Part shown: positions 9,216 through 18,002 of the stretch, piece after piece
How the letters are laid out: every line of letters begins with the position of its first letter
How positions within the stretch are numbered: position 1 is the first letter of the stretch
Source: Pokkaliibacter plantistimulans
GTDB taxonomy: Bacteria > Pseudomonadota > Gammaproteobacteria > Pseudomonadales > Balneatricaceae
DNA: 64,000 bases
Direction of reading: 5' to 3'
Assembly (NCBI RefSeq): GCF_003194385.1
Contig: NZ_LAPT01000055.1
Coordinates: 27,456-91,455, forward strand
Made by a program: the position numbers and the translations under genes
The notes under the pieces: model-generated
What the model was told of the DNA's origin: nothing
The model's database searches: none
Seen by the model: the letters and a program-made list of their open reading frames with translations, nothing else

Positions 9216-9623
9216 ATCGACGATCCGTAGCAGAGTCGCGGAGGGAATTGAGAAGGCGGCTATCTTGGCATAACAAAATGTTTCCGCAAACCAGAGGGTG
9301 GGAAGGGATCAAGGAATATCGACTACCCTTAGAACTTGCCCCATTCTGACGTGCGCTGCATATAACAGCGTCAAGTGCGCCTTTACGGTTCTGCAGTCAG
9401 TGGCTGTGTGACGTCGTTCGCCACTGTTGAACAGCCAGTTATTGTTGGCCTCCGGGCCACAGGAGCGTCTTCACAATCTGCTGCGCGTCGGCTACCGGGC
9501 GTTGAAGAGACCGTCGGAATGCACCTTTACCCACCGTAAACGCCGCTTCCTCAGCTCTTTCTGCCTTGACTGGCTTTGGCTCGCGAGATCGTGAACACGG
9601 TCCGGGAGCGGCAGGAACCTGAT
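9216..9623. other. Intergenic region between uppP and response regulator
   Basis: A 408-bp gap holding the uppP upstream region (right after 9215) and repeat copy B (9462-9605). Between about 9330 and 9450 there are short imperfect inverted repeats but no gene-like reading frame. Confidence 0.5.
9462..9605. repeat. Dispersed intergenic element, copy B
   Basis: About 144 bp. The left end GAGCGTCTTCACAATCTGC and the complement of the right end (GACCGTGTTCACGATCTCG) form imperfect inverted repeats. Internal landmarks shared with copy E are CTGCGCGTCGGC, CCGGGCGTTGAA, TTTACC...GTAAACGCCGCTTC, TCAGCTCTTT and CTCGCGAGATCGTGAACA. It ends 18 bp before the ATG of the following regulator and so lies in its promoter/leader region. 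Confidence 0.75.
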
Positions 9624-10295
9624 ATGAAACTACTGATTGGTGAAAACCACAGCTGCTTTGACATGTACACCCTGCAGGGGCTGATGGCCGCGGGGATGTG
9701 TATCGTCCGCGCCAGCTCAGGGGTGGAGCTGATGCAGAAACTGCAGCGTGATCGCTTTGATGTGGTGGTACTGGAGTCGGGGGACCTGGGGGGGATGACC
9801 AGCCGCGATATCTTTCTCGGCGTCCGCAGTGCTGGTCTGCAGGTGCCGGTGCTGTTCCTCTACAACGAAGCCCAGCGACCGCCCCTGCCTGCGCCTGTAC
9901 CGGGTACTGACCAGCTCTGTTGTCCCATTTCCCTGAGTGTATTGCTGAGCCACCTGCAGACGCTTGAAAAGGGTCTGCCGACACCGGCGACTGATCAGCA
10001 TTTCCGTCTGGCTGATCTGGATGTGGATCTGGATCGTCACTGTGCCAGCCGTGCAGGCTGCCCGCTCAGTCTGACCGAGCAGGAGTTTCGTCTGCTGGCG
10101 TTGCTGATCAGGCATCAGGGCCGCCCGGTGTCGCTGGCGGCCATCGGGCTGGCATTGCAGGACACCAGCCCGGATAGTGCACCTGAACGGCTGGAGCTGG
10201 CCATCCGTCAGTTGCGGGAAAAGGTGGATGAAGCGCACAAGGTGCACCTCATCCATAGCACGCCGGACAGGGGATATGTTCTCGAAGTCTCATAG
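9624..10295 (+). CDS. OmpR-type DNA-binding protein with degenerate receiver domain
   Basis: 223 aa from the ATG at 9624, which has AGGA 9 nt upstream; longer in-frame starts would lie inside the repeat element. The C-terminal half (about 125-223) is an OmpR/PhoB winged helix (LSLTEQEFRLLALLIRHQG ... ELAIRQLREKV ... STPDRGYVL). The N-terminal half has the length and pattern of a receiver, but the acidic pair is replaced by E7-N8, the phospho-acceptor position reads VVVLESGD (Glu rather than Asp) and the usual Lys-Pro is absent (CPIS). It probably acts without phosphorylation. No histidine kinase is adjacent. Target unknown. Confidence 0.75.
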   Translation: MKLLIGENHSCFDMYTLQGLMAAGMCIVRASSGVELMQKLQRDRFDVVVLESGDLGGMTSRDIFLGVRSAGLQVPVLFLYNEAQRPPLPAPVPGTDQLCCPISLSVLLSHLQTLEKGLPTPATDQHFRLADLDVDLDRHCASRAGCPLSLTEQEFRLLALLIRHQGRPVSLAAIGLALQDTSPDSAPERLELAIRQLREKVDEAHKVHLIHSTPDRGYVLEVS

Positions 10296-10305
10296 AGCGG
10301 ACAGG

Positions 10306-10326
10306 GCCCGGCATGCGATGCCGGGC
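10306..10326. terminator. Bidirectional hairpin between convergent genes
   Basis: Perfect 9-bp stem GCCCGGCAT/ATGCCGGGC with a 3-nt loop, 10 nt after the regulator stop and just before the end of the convergent MFS gene. Confidence 0.55.
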
Positions 10327-10333
10327 AGCGTCG

Positions 10334-11596
10334 TTATGGCTGTACAGGAGGCTGCTGCGCAGCAGGCTGCCCGGGAATACGGGTGATTTCGCCTGCCTTC
10401 AGCGTTTGCCGATGGGTCAGTAACGGGAACAGTTTCATCCACAGTGCGACAACGGCCAGGGTGCCGAGCCCGCCTACCACAATGGCGGGCACCACGCCGA
10501 GCCAGGCGGCAGTCACACCGGATTCAAATTCCCCCAGCTGGTTGGAGGTGCCGATAAAAATGGAGTTGGCGGCACTGACGCGGCCGCGCATTTCGTCTGG
10601 CGTTTCCAGCTGTACCAGCGTAGAGCGGATGACCACGCTGATCATGTCCGACGCCCCCAGCACCCAGAGTGCCAGCAGTGACAGCAACAGGTGGGTAGAC
10701 AGACCAAAAGCAATGGTGGCCAGCCCGAACATCGCCACCGCGGCGAACATGATCTTGCCTACATTGCGTCGCAGCGGGCGGCGGGCCAGATACACGGACA
10801 TCATCACTGCTCCCAGCGCGGGTGCACAGCGTAGCAGACCGAGCCCCCACGGGCCGGTGTGCAGAATATCTTTGGCAACGATGGGCAGCAGGGCCGTGGC
10901 ACCGCCAAGCAGGACGGCAAACATATCCAGAGAGATGGAGCCGAGGATCATCGGATTACGGCGAATAAAGACCATCCCGCCCAGCAGTGATTCCATGCTG
11001 ACCGGCGCTTTGGCGGGCGCCTTGTACTCATACTGCAGGTTGAGCAGAAAGATCGCTGAAATCAGGAAGCACACCACACTGCTGCCATACAGGGCGGTCG
11101 GGCCAATCAGGTAGATCAGGCCGCCCAGGGCCGGGCCTGCAATTACAGTGGCTTCGCGGGCAGAAGCCATAAGAGCCACCGCACGTGACAGCAGATCAGG
11201 CGTTATCAGGTTGGGCAGCAGTGCCTGCGTGGCGGGCATCTCAAAGGCACGGGTCGCTCCCAGTGCGGCGGCACAGGCATAGATCATGGTGGCGCTGATG
11301 GAGTGGGTGAGATTGCCCAGCACCAGCACCGATACCGTGATGGCCATCACCAGCCGACAGATCAGCACGATGATGCGGCGGTTGTACTGATCAACCATAT
11401 GGCCAGCCACCAGTGTCAGCGCCAGTTGTGGCAGAAACTGGGCCAGACCGACCAGACCCAGATTGAGGGCGCTGTTGGTGAGGTCGTACATCTGCCAGCC
11501 GATGCCCACGGCGAGCATCTGGAAGGCAAAGGAGGATGCGATCTGGCCAATCCAGAAGCGCATGAAAGCTTGGTGTTTCAGCAGGGACGTTTCCAC
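10334..11596 (-). CDS. MFS transporter (EntS-like, MFS_3 type)
   Basis: 420 aa with about 12 hydrophobic segments. FMRFWIGQIASSFAFQML at the N-terminus and VAGHMVDQYNRRIIVLICR in the first cytoplasmic loop follow the pattern of the MFS_3/EntS-like efflux group. The start codon is GTG with no strong ribosome site. It would expel a small molecule across the inner membrane; there are no siderophore genes nearby to support a siderophore role. Orphan gene, convergent with the upstream regulator. Confidence 0.8.
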   Translation of the reverse strand: METSLLKHQAFMRFWIGQIASSFAFQMLAVGIGWQMYDLTNSALNLGLVGLAQFLPQLALTLVAGHMVDQYNRRIIVLICRLVMAITVSVLVLGNLTHSISATMIYACAAALGATRAFEMPATQALLPNLITPDLLSRAVALMASAREATVIAGPALGGLIYLIGPTALYGSSVVCFLISAIFLLNLQYEYKAPAKAPVSMESLLGGMVFIRRNPMILGSISLDMFAVLLGGATALLPIVAKDILHTGPWGLGLLRCAPALGAVMMSVYLARRPLRRNVGKIMFAAVAMFGLATIAFGLSTHLLLSLLALWVLGASDMISVVIRSTLVQLETPDEMRGRVSAANSIFIGTSNQLGEFESGVTAAWLGVVPAIVVGGLGTLAVVALWMKLFPLLTHRQTLKAGEITRIPGQPAAQQPPVQP

Positions 11597-11769
11597 TGTG
11601 TTGATCCGGGTGCGGTAGTGCGGAAGGGAAAGGTCCAGTAGTGTACCCGACTTGATTTTTATTTAAACAAACGATTAAACAACGTTGGTCGGCCAGGCCG
11701 GAACAATCCGCTGACGGAGTGCCCGGCTCAGCCAGCGATCATTGCTGACCGCTGTATCCGGAGGAAGGG

Positions 11770-12528
11770 TTACAGGAACATACCGCCTGATGCTTCAATT
11801 CTCTGCGCATTGATCCAGCGGTTGTCGTCGGAGAGCAGTGAGGCAATCACGCCGCCAATATCATCGGGCAGGCCAACCCGGCCGAGGGCCGTCTGTGAGG
11901 CGACAAAGTTGTTCACCTGCTCGTTGTCGCGTACCACACCACCGCCAAAGTCGGTCTCGATGGCACCGGGTGCCACCACGTTGACGGCAATCCCCCGTGC
12001 TCCCAGTTCCTTGGCCATGTAGCGGGTCAGCACTTCGATGCCGCCTTTCATCGCTGCATAGGCGGCGTATCCGGGCAGGGCAAAGCGGGCCAGACCGGTC
12101 GACAGGTTGACGATACGACCGCCATCCGCCATCAGTGGCAGCAGGGCCTGAGTCAGGAAGAAGGTGCCCTTGAGATGGATATTCATCAGGGTATCGAACT
12201 GTTCTTCAGTGGTTTCCATAAAGCTGGCGTGAATGCCGATACCGGCATTGTTGACCAGAAAATCGAAATGCTCGCGCTGCCAGTGCTGTGCCAGTGTCTG
12301 TTTTACCGTTGCGGCAAACGCGGGGAAGCTGCTGGCAACGGCCACATCCAGCTGCAGGGCCATGGCTCTGGCACCGGCTGCCGCGACCGCCGCGACGACT
12401 TCTTCCGCCTCAGCCTGCTGGCTGCGATAGGTGAAAATCACATCCACCCCTTTGCGGGCCAGATGCATGACGGTATTCCTGCCCAGACCACGGCTGCCGC
12501 CGGTTACGATTGCGATTTTGTTGCTCAT
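11770..12528 (-). CDS. SDR-family oxidoreductase
   Basis: 252 aa from the ATG at 12528, preceded by GGAG at suitable spacing; an ATG four codons upstream lacks one. Motifs: cofactor-binding TGGSRGLG, NNAGIG, active-site YAAYAAMKGG (Tyr-x3-Lys) and the C-terminal RIEASGGMFL. Classical NAD(P)(H)-dependent dehydrogenase; substrate unknown. It is divergent from a LysR regulator 246 bp away, which probably controls it. Confidence 0.88.
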   Translation of the reverse strand: MSNKIAIVTGGSRGLGRNTVMHLARKGVDVIFTYRSQQAEAEEVVAAVAAAGARAMALQLDVAVASSFPAFAATVKQTLAQHWQREHFDFLVNNAGIGIHASFMETTEEQFDTLMNIHLKGTFFLTQALLPLMADGGRIVNLSTGLARFALPGYAAYAAMKGGIEVLTRYMAKELGARGIAVNVVAPGAIETDFGGGVVRDNEQVNNFVASQTALGRVGLPDDIGGVIASLLSDDNRWINAQRIEASGGMFL

Positions 12529-12774
12529 GCTGTGCTCCATCTTTTGCTGGTGAAGGGCTGCTGGTGAAGAGCTGCCGGTGAAAGGCTGCGGGTGCGCTGA
12601 CGCAGTGGAATGCAGCTCAATGCAGATCAGAACGGGCTCTTTGTCTGTGCCTGAATGCAGGCTGGTGTGACGGGAGCCTGATCTGTTGAAAGGCAGTCTA
12701 TATTTCGTATCTGACCGGATAAATCAGCTATCCGTGTTTATACTGTTCGCCATGTCCGAACAGTAGGTGAGCTG

Positions 12775-13683
12775 ATGAAAGAGCTGGATGCCATGCAAAT
12801 CTTTATAAGGGTAGCTGAGCTGGCCAGTTTTACTGCTGCCGCTGACAGCCTGCGGCTACCCAAGTCCAGCGTTTCCACGGCGATCCAGCAGCTGGAAGAA
12901 ATGCTCGATACCCGCCTGCTGCACCGGACTACCCGCCGTGTCAGCATGACGCCGGACGGTCAGGTGTTCTATGAACGCAGCAAGGACCTGCTGGCGGATA
13001 TGGATGACCTGCGCACGCTGTTTCGGCATGAACAATCACAGCTGCAGGGGCGGCTGCGGGTGGATATGCCACTGGCGGTGGCACGTGACGTGGTGTTACC
13101 CAGACTGTCTGAGTTTCTGCAGCAGCATCCGGCTCTGAATATCGAAGTATGCAGCACCGACCGGCGTGTCGATCTGGTACGCGAGGGCTTTGACTGCGTT
13201 TTGCGCGCCGGGCATCTGGGCGACAGCAATCTGATCGCCGTGCCGGTCGGCCAGTATTACAACGTCAATTGCATCAGTGCCGGTTACGCCGCACGTTTCG
13301 GCATTCCTCAGACTCTGGATGATCTGGCCGGGCACCGGCTGGTGCATTACGTGGTCGAGCTGGGTGGCCGCCCCGATGACTTTGAATACCATGACCCTGC
13401 TCTGCCGCAGCAAACGGGCTATGTCCCGATGGCCGGTGCGGTAACCGTCAATAACTCCGAAGCCTATCTCAGCGCCTGTCTGGCCGGGCTTGGTATTATC
13501 CAGACCCCGCTGACCGGGGTGAAATCCTACCTTGCCTCCGGCGCATTGATTGAGGTGCTGCCTGAGTTTCGTCTGGCGCCGATGCCACTCTCTTTCGTTT
13601 ATGCCAATCGTCGCCATTTGCCACGGCGGGTGAGGGTATTTATGGACTGGGTCAGGGAGATCATGGGCGAGAAGCTGCTTTAA
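12775..13683 (+). CDS. LysR-family transcriptional regulator
   Basis: 302 aa. N-terminal HTH with FTAAADSLRLPKSSVSTAIQ, typical of the LysR subgroup that often sits divergent to oxidoreductase genes, followed by an effector domain (LRVDMPLAVARDVVLPRL ...). The start has AGGTGAG just upstream. The divergent SDR gene is its likely target, since autoregulated LysR genes commonly share a promoter region with a divergent target (inference). Confidence 0.88.
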   Translation: MKELDAMQIFIRVAELASFTAAADSLRLPKSSVSTAIQQLEEMLDTRLLHRTTRRVSMTPDGQVFYERSKDLLADMDDLRTLFRHEQSQLQGRLRVDMPLAVARDVVLPRLSEFLQQHPALNIEVCSTDRRVDLVREGFDCVLRAGHLGDSNLIAVPVGQYYNVNCISAGYAARFGIPQTLDDLAGHRLVHYVVELGGRPDDFEYHDPALPQQTGYVPMAGAVTVNNSEAYLSACLAGLGIIQTPLTGVKSYLASGALIEVLPEFRLAPMPLSFVYANRRHLPRRVRVFMDWVREIMGEKLL

Positions 13684-13924
13684 TTGCCTTTAAAACTACC
13701 TTTTACAGCCAGGCTGGAAGGGCTTGTTCCCCGCACATGTCATACGGGCTGATGGCAGAGTCGATGATTGTTTTTATTTCGTGAAGACATCTTTTGGAAT
13801 TTTTGCGCTCTTTTTTCGTTGTCTGCCTCCTCATCGCCAGATAAAAACAAGGTCCTGACACCACACTCTCGCAGCGCCCGGCGCTGCCGATGGATGCGTG
13901 GACTAACAAGAAAAGGAGGTGGGA

Positions 13925-15094
13925 ATGAGTAGCTTCAATGTCGGCGTTATCGGCATCGGTGATATCAGCGATGTCTATTTCGATAACCTGAAACTGTTCG
14001 ATATTGTCAGGGTGCTGGGCTGTGCCGGACGTGATCTGGGCAAGGCCGAGGCCAAGGCGGCACAGCATGGCATTCCGCGAGCCTACCGCGATGCGATGGC
14101 GCTGATTGCAGACCCCGACATCGACATCATCCTTAACCTCACTCATCCCGCGGTACATGCCGAACTGAATCTGGCCGCACTGGCCGCAGGCAAGCATGTG
14201 TACAGTGAGAAGCCACTGGCCGCCAGCTTTGCCGATGGTCAGCGGATCATGGCTCTGGCGAAAGACAAAGGCCTGCGCGTGGGGTGTGCGCCGGATACCT
14301 TTCTCGGTGGCCGCTTGCAGGCCTGTCGCAAACTGATTGATGACGGCGTTATTGGTCAGGTTACCGCTGCCAGTGCCTTTGCTGTCAGCCATGGCATGGA
14401 GTGGTTTCATCCCAATCCTGCCTTTGTTTATCAGCAGGACTGCGGCCCGCTGCTGGATATCGGGCCCTATTATGTGACGGCACTCTTGTCTCTGCTCGGA
14501 ACGGTCGAAAGTGGCTGTGCCCTGTCCAACCGCGCTTTTGCACAACGCACCATGCACTACGGCCCGCAGCAGGGGGAAACCTTCGAGGTCGGGGTAGATA
14601 CCCATATCTCGGGCAATCTGGCGTTCAGCAACGGTGCAGTTGCTACTATCGTGACCAGTTTTGATGTCTGGGATTCGGAGCTGCCACGGTTGGAAATCTA
14701 CGGCACCAAAGGCACGCTGTGCTTGCGGGATGTGGACCCTTGCGACGGTCCGAACCTGTTTGGTGGCACCTTGCTGCTCAGGACCGAGAGTAACTATCGC
14801 TGGAAAAACATGCCGCGCCAGACGCCCGGCAGTGACTGGATTGAGGTGGAAAGCCGCCATCCGTTTAACTCCGTCAGCCATGCCCGGAACAGCCGTGGTA
14901 TCGGGCTGGTCGACATGGCCTACGCCATTCGCGATCAGCGCCCGGAGCGCGCCAGTGGGGCGATGGCACTGCATGCGCTGGAGGTGATGGATAAGCTGAT
15001 CAACTCCGCCAGAAGCCGGACATTCTTTACCACCGAGACCCGCTTTGAGCGCCCGGCTGCGTTACCGATCGACTTTCCGGCCAGCGAGGGCTGA
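13925..15094 (+). CDS. Gfo/Idh/MocA family NAD(P)-dependent oxidoreductase
   Basis: 389 aa. The start at 13925 is set by a strong AAGGAGGT 5 nt upstream; an in-frame GTG overlaps that site. The N-terminal Rossmann domain begins GVIGIGDISDVYF and contains the family EKP motif (VYSEKPLAAS) near residue 95; the C-terminal half is the alpha/beta substrate domain (DIGPYYVTALLSLLG). Enzymes of this family oxidise sugars, inositols or related polyols. No sugar pathway genes are adjacent, so the substrate is open. Confidence 0.85.
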   Translation: MSSFNVGVIGIGDISDVYFDNLKLFDIVRVLGCAGRDLGKAEAKAAQHGIPRAYRDAMALIADPDIDIILNLTHPAVHAELNLAALAAGKHVYSEKPLAASFADGQRIMALAKDKGLRVGCAPDTFLGGRLQACRKLIDDGVIGQVTAASAFAVSHGMEWFHPNPAFVYQQDCGPLLDIGPYYVTALLSLLGTVESGCALSNRAFAQRTMHYGPQQGETFEVGVDTHISGNLAFSNGAVATIVTSFDVWDSELPRLEIYGTKGTLCLRDVDPCDGPNLFGGTLLLRTESNYRWKNMPRQTPGSDWIEVESRHPFNSVSHARNSRGIGLVDMAYAIRDQRPERASGAMALHALEVMDKLINSARSRTFFTTETRFERPAALPIDFPASEG

Positions 15095-15120
15095 GCAGCG
15101 CTGATGAGGCAGCGGCTGCG

Positions 15121-15570
15121 TTACTGTTCCTGCAGGCGCAGCAGCTGCTCGAAGTCTTCCGCGCCCGGCCCCAGCGGCTGACCGAAACTGAACTCTACAT
15201 AGTTACCGTTAGGGTCACGCAGGCCACAGTAATACCCCACCGGGAATGCCTCCTGACGGGGTGCCCAGACCAGACAACCGGCCGCCTCTGCGCGCGCGGC
15301 CAGTTTGTCCACCTCGGCTCTGGAGCCGAGGGCAAAGCCAAAATGACGGTAATCATTACCGGCCAGCTGCAAGTCTTGCCCACCGTTCATCAGTACAAAG
15401 ATAAAATCGCTTTCCCGCCCGGGTTCGGCCATCCAGACAATCTGTTTGGCACCATGGCGCCGCTCGTGAATGGTGTACATGCCACAGTAGTCGGCGTAGA
15501 ACGACACGCAGGCATCAAGATCGACCACATGCAGCGCAATATGGGTTATCCGCGGGCTGGGCATAGGCAC
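15121..15570 (-). CDS. VOC-superfamily (glyoxalase/dioxygenase-fold) protein
   Basis: 149 aa with paired beta-alpha-beta-beta-beta modules. Metal-ligand-type positions are visible in THIALHVVDLDACVSFYADY (His), the central HFGFAL and DPNGNYVEFSF (Glu). Family members include glyoxalase I, lyases and antibiotic-modifying proteins; this one cannot be assigned. It is convergent with the oxidoreductase gene, and the gap upstream of it holds three 27-bp tandem units. Confidence 0.8.
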   Translation of the reverse strand: MPMPSPRITHIALHVVDLDACVSFYADYCGMYTIHERRHGAKQIVWMAEPGRESDFIFVLMNGGQDLQLAGNDYRHFGFALGSRAEVDKLAARAEAAGCLVWAPRQEAFPVGYYCGLRDPNGNYVEFSFGQPLGPGAEDFEQLLRLQEQ

Positions 15571-15667
15571 CTCACTGATGGCGCTGGCTGACAGAACAAT
15601 GAGCTGTTTATGGCCCCCGCAGGGGGGATTTCAACGCATTCACGTGCAGGAACCGGTTCTTACTCTT

Positions 15668-15748
15668 CACCACTACAAAACCGTTGTCGCTTTTAGCTAC
15701 TACCAAATCGTTGTCACTCTTCACCAATACAAAACCGTTATCACTCTG
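15668..15748. repeat. Three 27-bp direct tandem units between divergent genes
   Basis: Units at 15668-15694, 15695-15721 and 15722-15748, the first and third nearly identical and the second more diverged. Each contains a short inverted repeat of the form ACAAAACCGTTGT. On the minus strand the units fall in register with a 71-codon frame (15608-15823) as nine-residue repeats of the type KSDNGFVVV. They lie between the VOC gene (-) and the MOSC gene (+), so they may be operators or a small repeat peptide. Confidence 0.7.
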
Positions 15749-15841
15749 AACAGGCCAAATAACCGTGACCCTGCTACCCTTGCCGACAGCGATCGCGATG
15801 GTCTGTAACAGGCCATCACACATCAGGGAAAAGGAAACTCC

Positions 15842-16381
15842 ATGGCACAGGTAGTCGCAGTCAGCTGTTCAGAGCAGCACACATTTTCCAAACAGCCCGC
15901 CCGTCAGATTGAGCTGATCAAGGGCGAAGGGGTGGTGGGCGATGCCCATCGCGGCGTCACCGTACAGCATCGCTCCCGCGTCGCCAAAGATCCCAATCAG
16001 CCTAATTTGCGCCAGGTTCATCTGATCCAGCAGGAGCTGATCGAAGAGCTGCAGGGCAGAGGGTTTGCGGTCGAAGCGGGGACCATGGGCGAAAATATCA
16101 CGACCTGTGGTCTTGATCTGCTGGCGCTGCCCACTGGCAGTGTGCTGACAATCGGGGAAACGGTGCGCATCGAGGTGACGGGATTACGCAACCCCTGTGC
16201 TCAGCTTGACCGCTATCAGCAGGGGCTGACCGCTGCAGTACTGGATCGGGATGAGCATGGTCAGCTGATCCGGCGCGCCGGTGTCATGGGTGTTGTGCTG
16301 CATGGCGGACCGGTGCAGGCGGGGGATAGTATTGCGATTAGCCTGCCTGCGTTACCCCATGCCCCTCTGGCGCCAGTATAA
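15842..16381 (+). CDS. MOSC-domain protein
   Basis: 179 aa single-domain MOSC protein, related to the sulfur-carrying C-terminal domain of molybdenum cofactor sulfurases and to YiiM-type proteins. The expected conserved elements are visible: GDAHRG, the GTMGENITT motif and the conserved cysteine in TGLRNPCAQLD. It probably transfers or handles sulfur in connection with molybdoenzymes or detoxification (family knowledge). No molybdenum genes are nearby. Confidence 0.85.
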   Translation: MAQVVAVSCSEQHTFSKQPARQIELIKGEGVVGDAHRGVTVQHRSRVAKDPNQPNLRQVHLIQQELIEELQGRGFAVEAGTMGENITTCGLDLLALPTGSVLTIGETVRIEVTGLRNPCAQLDRYQQGLTAAVLDRDEHGQLIRRAGVMGVVLHGGPVQAGDSIAISLPALPHAPLAPV

Positions 16382-16451
16382 GAGTGCGGCGGAGCGAGCA
16401 TACCCGATGGTGGGGCAAGCAAGATCGCTTGCCCGAACAGGAGTTACACGG

Positions 16452-17480
16452 ATGAAACTGACCAGAAAGTCACTGGATCAGGCCGTTGAACAGCAGATTA
16501 TCAGTGCTGATCAGGCCGAGCGGTTATGGGGGTTCTGGCGTAGCCAGCATGCCAATACGCCGCAATTCGACTTTACCCATGTGCTGTATTATCTCGGCGG
16601 CATGATCGCCATCGGCGCCATGACGCTGTTTATGAACCTCGGCTGGGAGGAGTTCGGTGGCTGGGGGGTGTTCTTTATTTCGTTGCTGTATGCCGGAGTG
16701 GGCCTGTGGTTTTCCCGCCATTTTGCCGACAGGGGGCTGATGATACCGGCGGGCATTTGCGCCACCTTCGCTGTTGCCCTGACGCCGCTGGCCATCTATG
16801 GCCTGCAGCAGGCACTGGGGGTCTGGCCTGATGACTCACCTTACCGCGATTACCATCGCTATATTCGCTGGCACTGGCTGTATATGGAGCTGGGAACGCT
16901 GGCGGTGGGGTGCATGGTGCTGTGGCGCTACCGTTATCCTTTTCTGGTGATGCCGATTGCCGTCACCCTCTGGTACATGTCCATGGACCTGACCACCATG
17001 CTTAACGGTGGGGACTATTCGTGGGAGCTGCGCAAGCTGGTGTCGCTTTATTGCGGTGCGCTGATGATCGGGCTGGCGCTGTGGGTGGATATCCGTTCAC
17101 GCTTCAGTGCCGACTATGCGTTCTGGATCTACCTGTTTGGCGTGATGGCATTTTGGGGCGGCATGACGCTGCAGCATTCCGACAGTGAACTGAACAAGTT
17201 TATTTACTGCTGTATCAACCTGCTGATGATCGTTGTCGGAGTGGTGCTGATGCGCCGGGTGTTTGTGGTCTTTGGGGCTATTGGTGCCTGTCTGTACCTG
17301 GGGCATCTGGCGCAGGATGTGTTTGAAGACAGCTGGCTGTTTCCCGTCGCCCTGACCGCCATCGGCCTGCTGGTGATCTACCTCGGTGTACTCTGGCAAA
17401 CGCAGGAACAGGCGCTGACTCAGCGTGCCCGCCAGCTGTTACCGACTGCCTTGCGGGAACTGCTGGAGCACCGTCAGTGA
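16452..17480 (+). CDS. DUF2157-like multi-pass membrane protein
   Basis: 342 aa from the ATG at 16452 (AGGAG 8 nt upstream). A soluble N-terminal helix-rich stretch of about 40 residues (LDQAVEQQIISADQAERLW) precedes about 9-10 membrane segments, the layout of DUF2157 proteins. Function unknown. Its TGA shares an A with the next ATG, so the two membrane proteins are co-translated and may work together. Confidence 0.65.
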   Translation: MKLTRKSLDQAVEQQIISADQAERLWGFWRSQHANTPQFDFTHVLYYLGGMIAIGAMTLFMNLGWEEFGGWGVFFISLLYAGVGLWFSRHFADRGLMIPAGICATFAVALTPLAIYGLQQALGVWPDDSPYRDYHRYIRWHWLYMELGTLAVGCMVLWRYRYPFLVMPIAVTLWYMSMDLTTMLNGGDYSWELRKLVSLYCGALMIGLALWVDIRSRFSADYAFWIYLFGVMAFWGGMTLQHSDSELNKFIYCCINLLMIVVGVVLMRRVFVVFGAIGACLYLGHLAQDVFEDSWLFPVALTAIGLLVIYLGVLWQTQEQALTQRARQLLPTALRELLEHRQ

Positions 17481-17896
17481 TGGATATCTCAACCGCGCTG
17501 CGCCGGGGTGTTCATCGTTTTGTCGGCCTGGTGGTGATGGTGCCGAGCACGCTGATCGCCCTGTATCTGTCGATGACAGGGATTGGCTTTGAGCTGGGAG
17601 CCTATCAGCACCAGTCATCGCTGTATGCGGCGATGGCGGTACTGGTGGTCTTTGTAACGGGCTGGAGTGGCCTTTGTGCACTCTGGCTTTTGTACTTTTC
17701 CGTCAACCAGCAACGCCAGCTGCTCAAGCCGAAAACCGCAAGAATCGGAATGGGCTTACTGCTGTTCAGTTGCATTGCACTGATGCTGCTGTCTGGCGGT
17801 AACGTGCGTGTGCGGATTCTGCTCCATGGCTGGCCACTCTGGGCCGTGGCCTACTTCTATCTTGCCCATCGTGAGCTGCTGGCCAGCAAACCATAG
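17480..17896 (+). CDS. Small membrane protein of unknown function
   Basis: 138 aa with four predicted membrane segments (around residues 16-36, 48-73, 89-106 and 110-128). No family recognised. Start at the ATG overlapping the upstream stop (TGATG); an in-frame GTG lies one codon earlier. Coupled to the DUF2157-like gene. Confidence 0.65.
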   Translation: MDISTALRRGVHRFVGLVVMVPSTLIALYLSMTGIGFELGAYQHQSSLYAAMAVLVVFVTGWSGLCALWLLYFSVNQQRQLLKPKTARIGMGLLLFSCIALMLLSGGNVRVRILLHGWPLWAVAYFYLAHRELLASKP

Positions 17897-17940
17897 CGAG
17901 CTGCCATAGCAGGGAAAATTGTAGGAAAACTGGTATCAAA

Positions 17941-17958
17941 GTGTCACAGCGCAGTCAT
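17941..17958 (+). promoter_or_regulatory. Candidate PHO box upstream of the phosphate transporter
   Basis: GTGTCAC-AGCG-CAGTCAT fits the 7-4-7 layout of PhoB boxes (CTGTCAT repeated every 11 bp), each half matching at five of seven positions. It lies 62 bp before the transporter start at 18003. This suggests PhoB control; the match is imperfect. Confidence 0.4.
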
Positions 17959-18002
17959 CCGCCCTTCGTACGCTCAGGTCTCCACATGACTTGGCACAGA
18001 GG

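Noticed and set aside
10383..11114. 243-codon frame opposite the MFS gene
   Set aside because: Antisense to a well-supported transporter; low-complexity Ser/Thr-rich product typical of shadow frames.
15668..15748. CRISPR-like spacing of the 27-bp units
   Set aside because: The units are directly adjacent with no spacers, and no cas genes are present.
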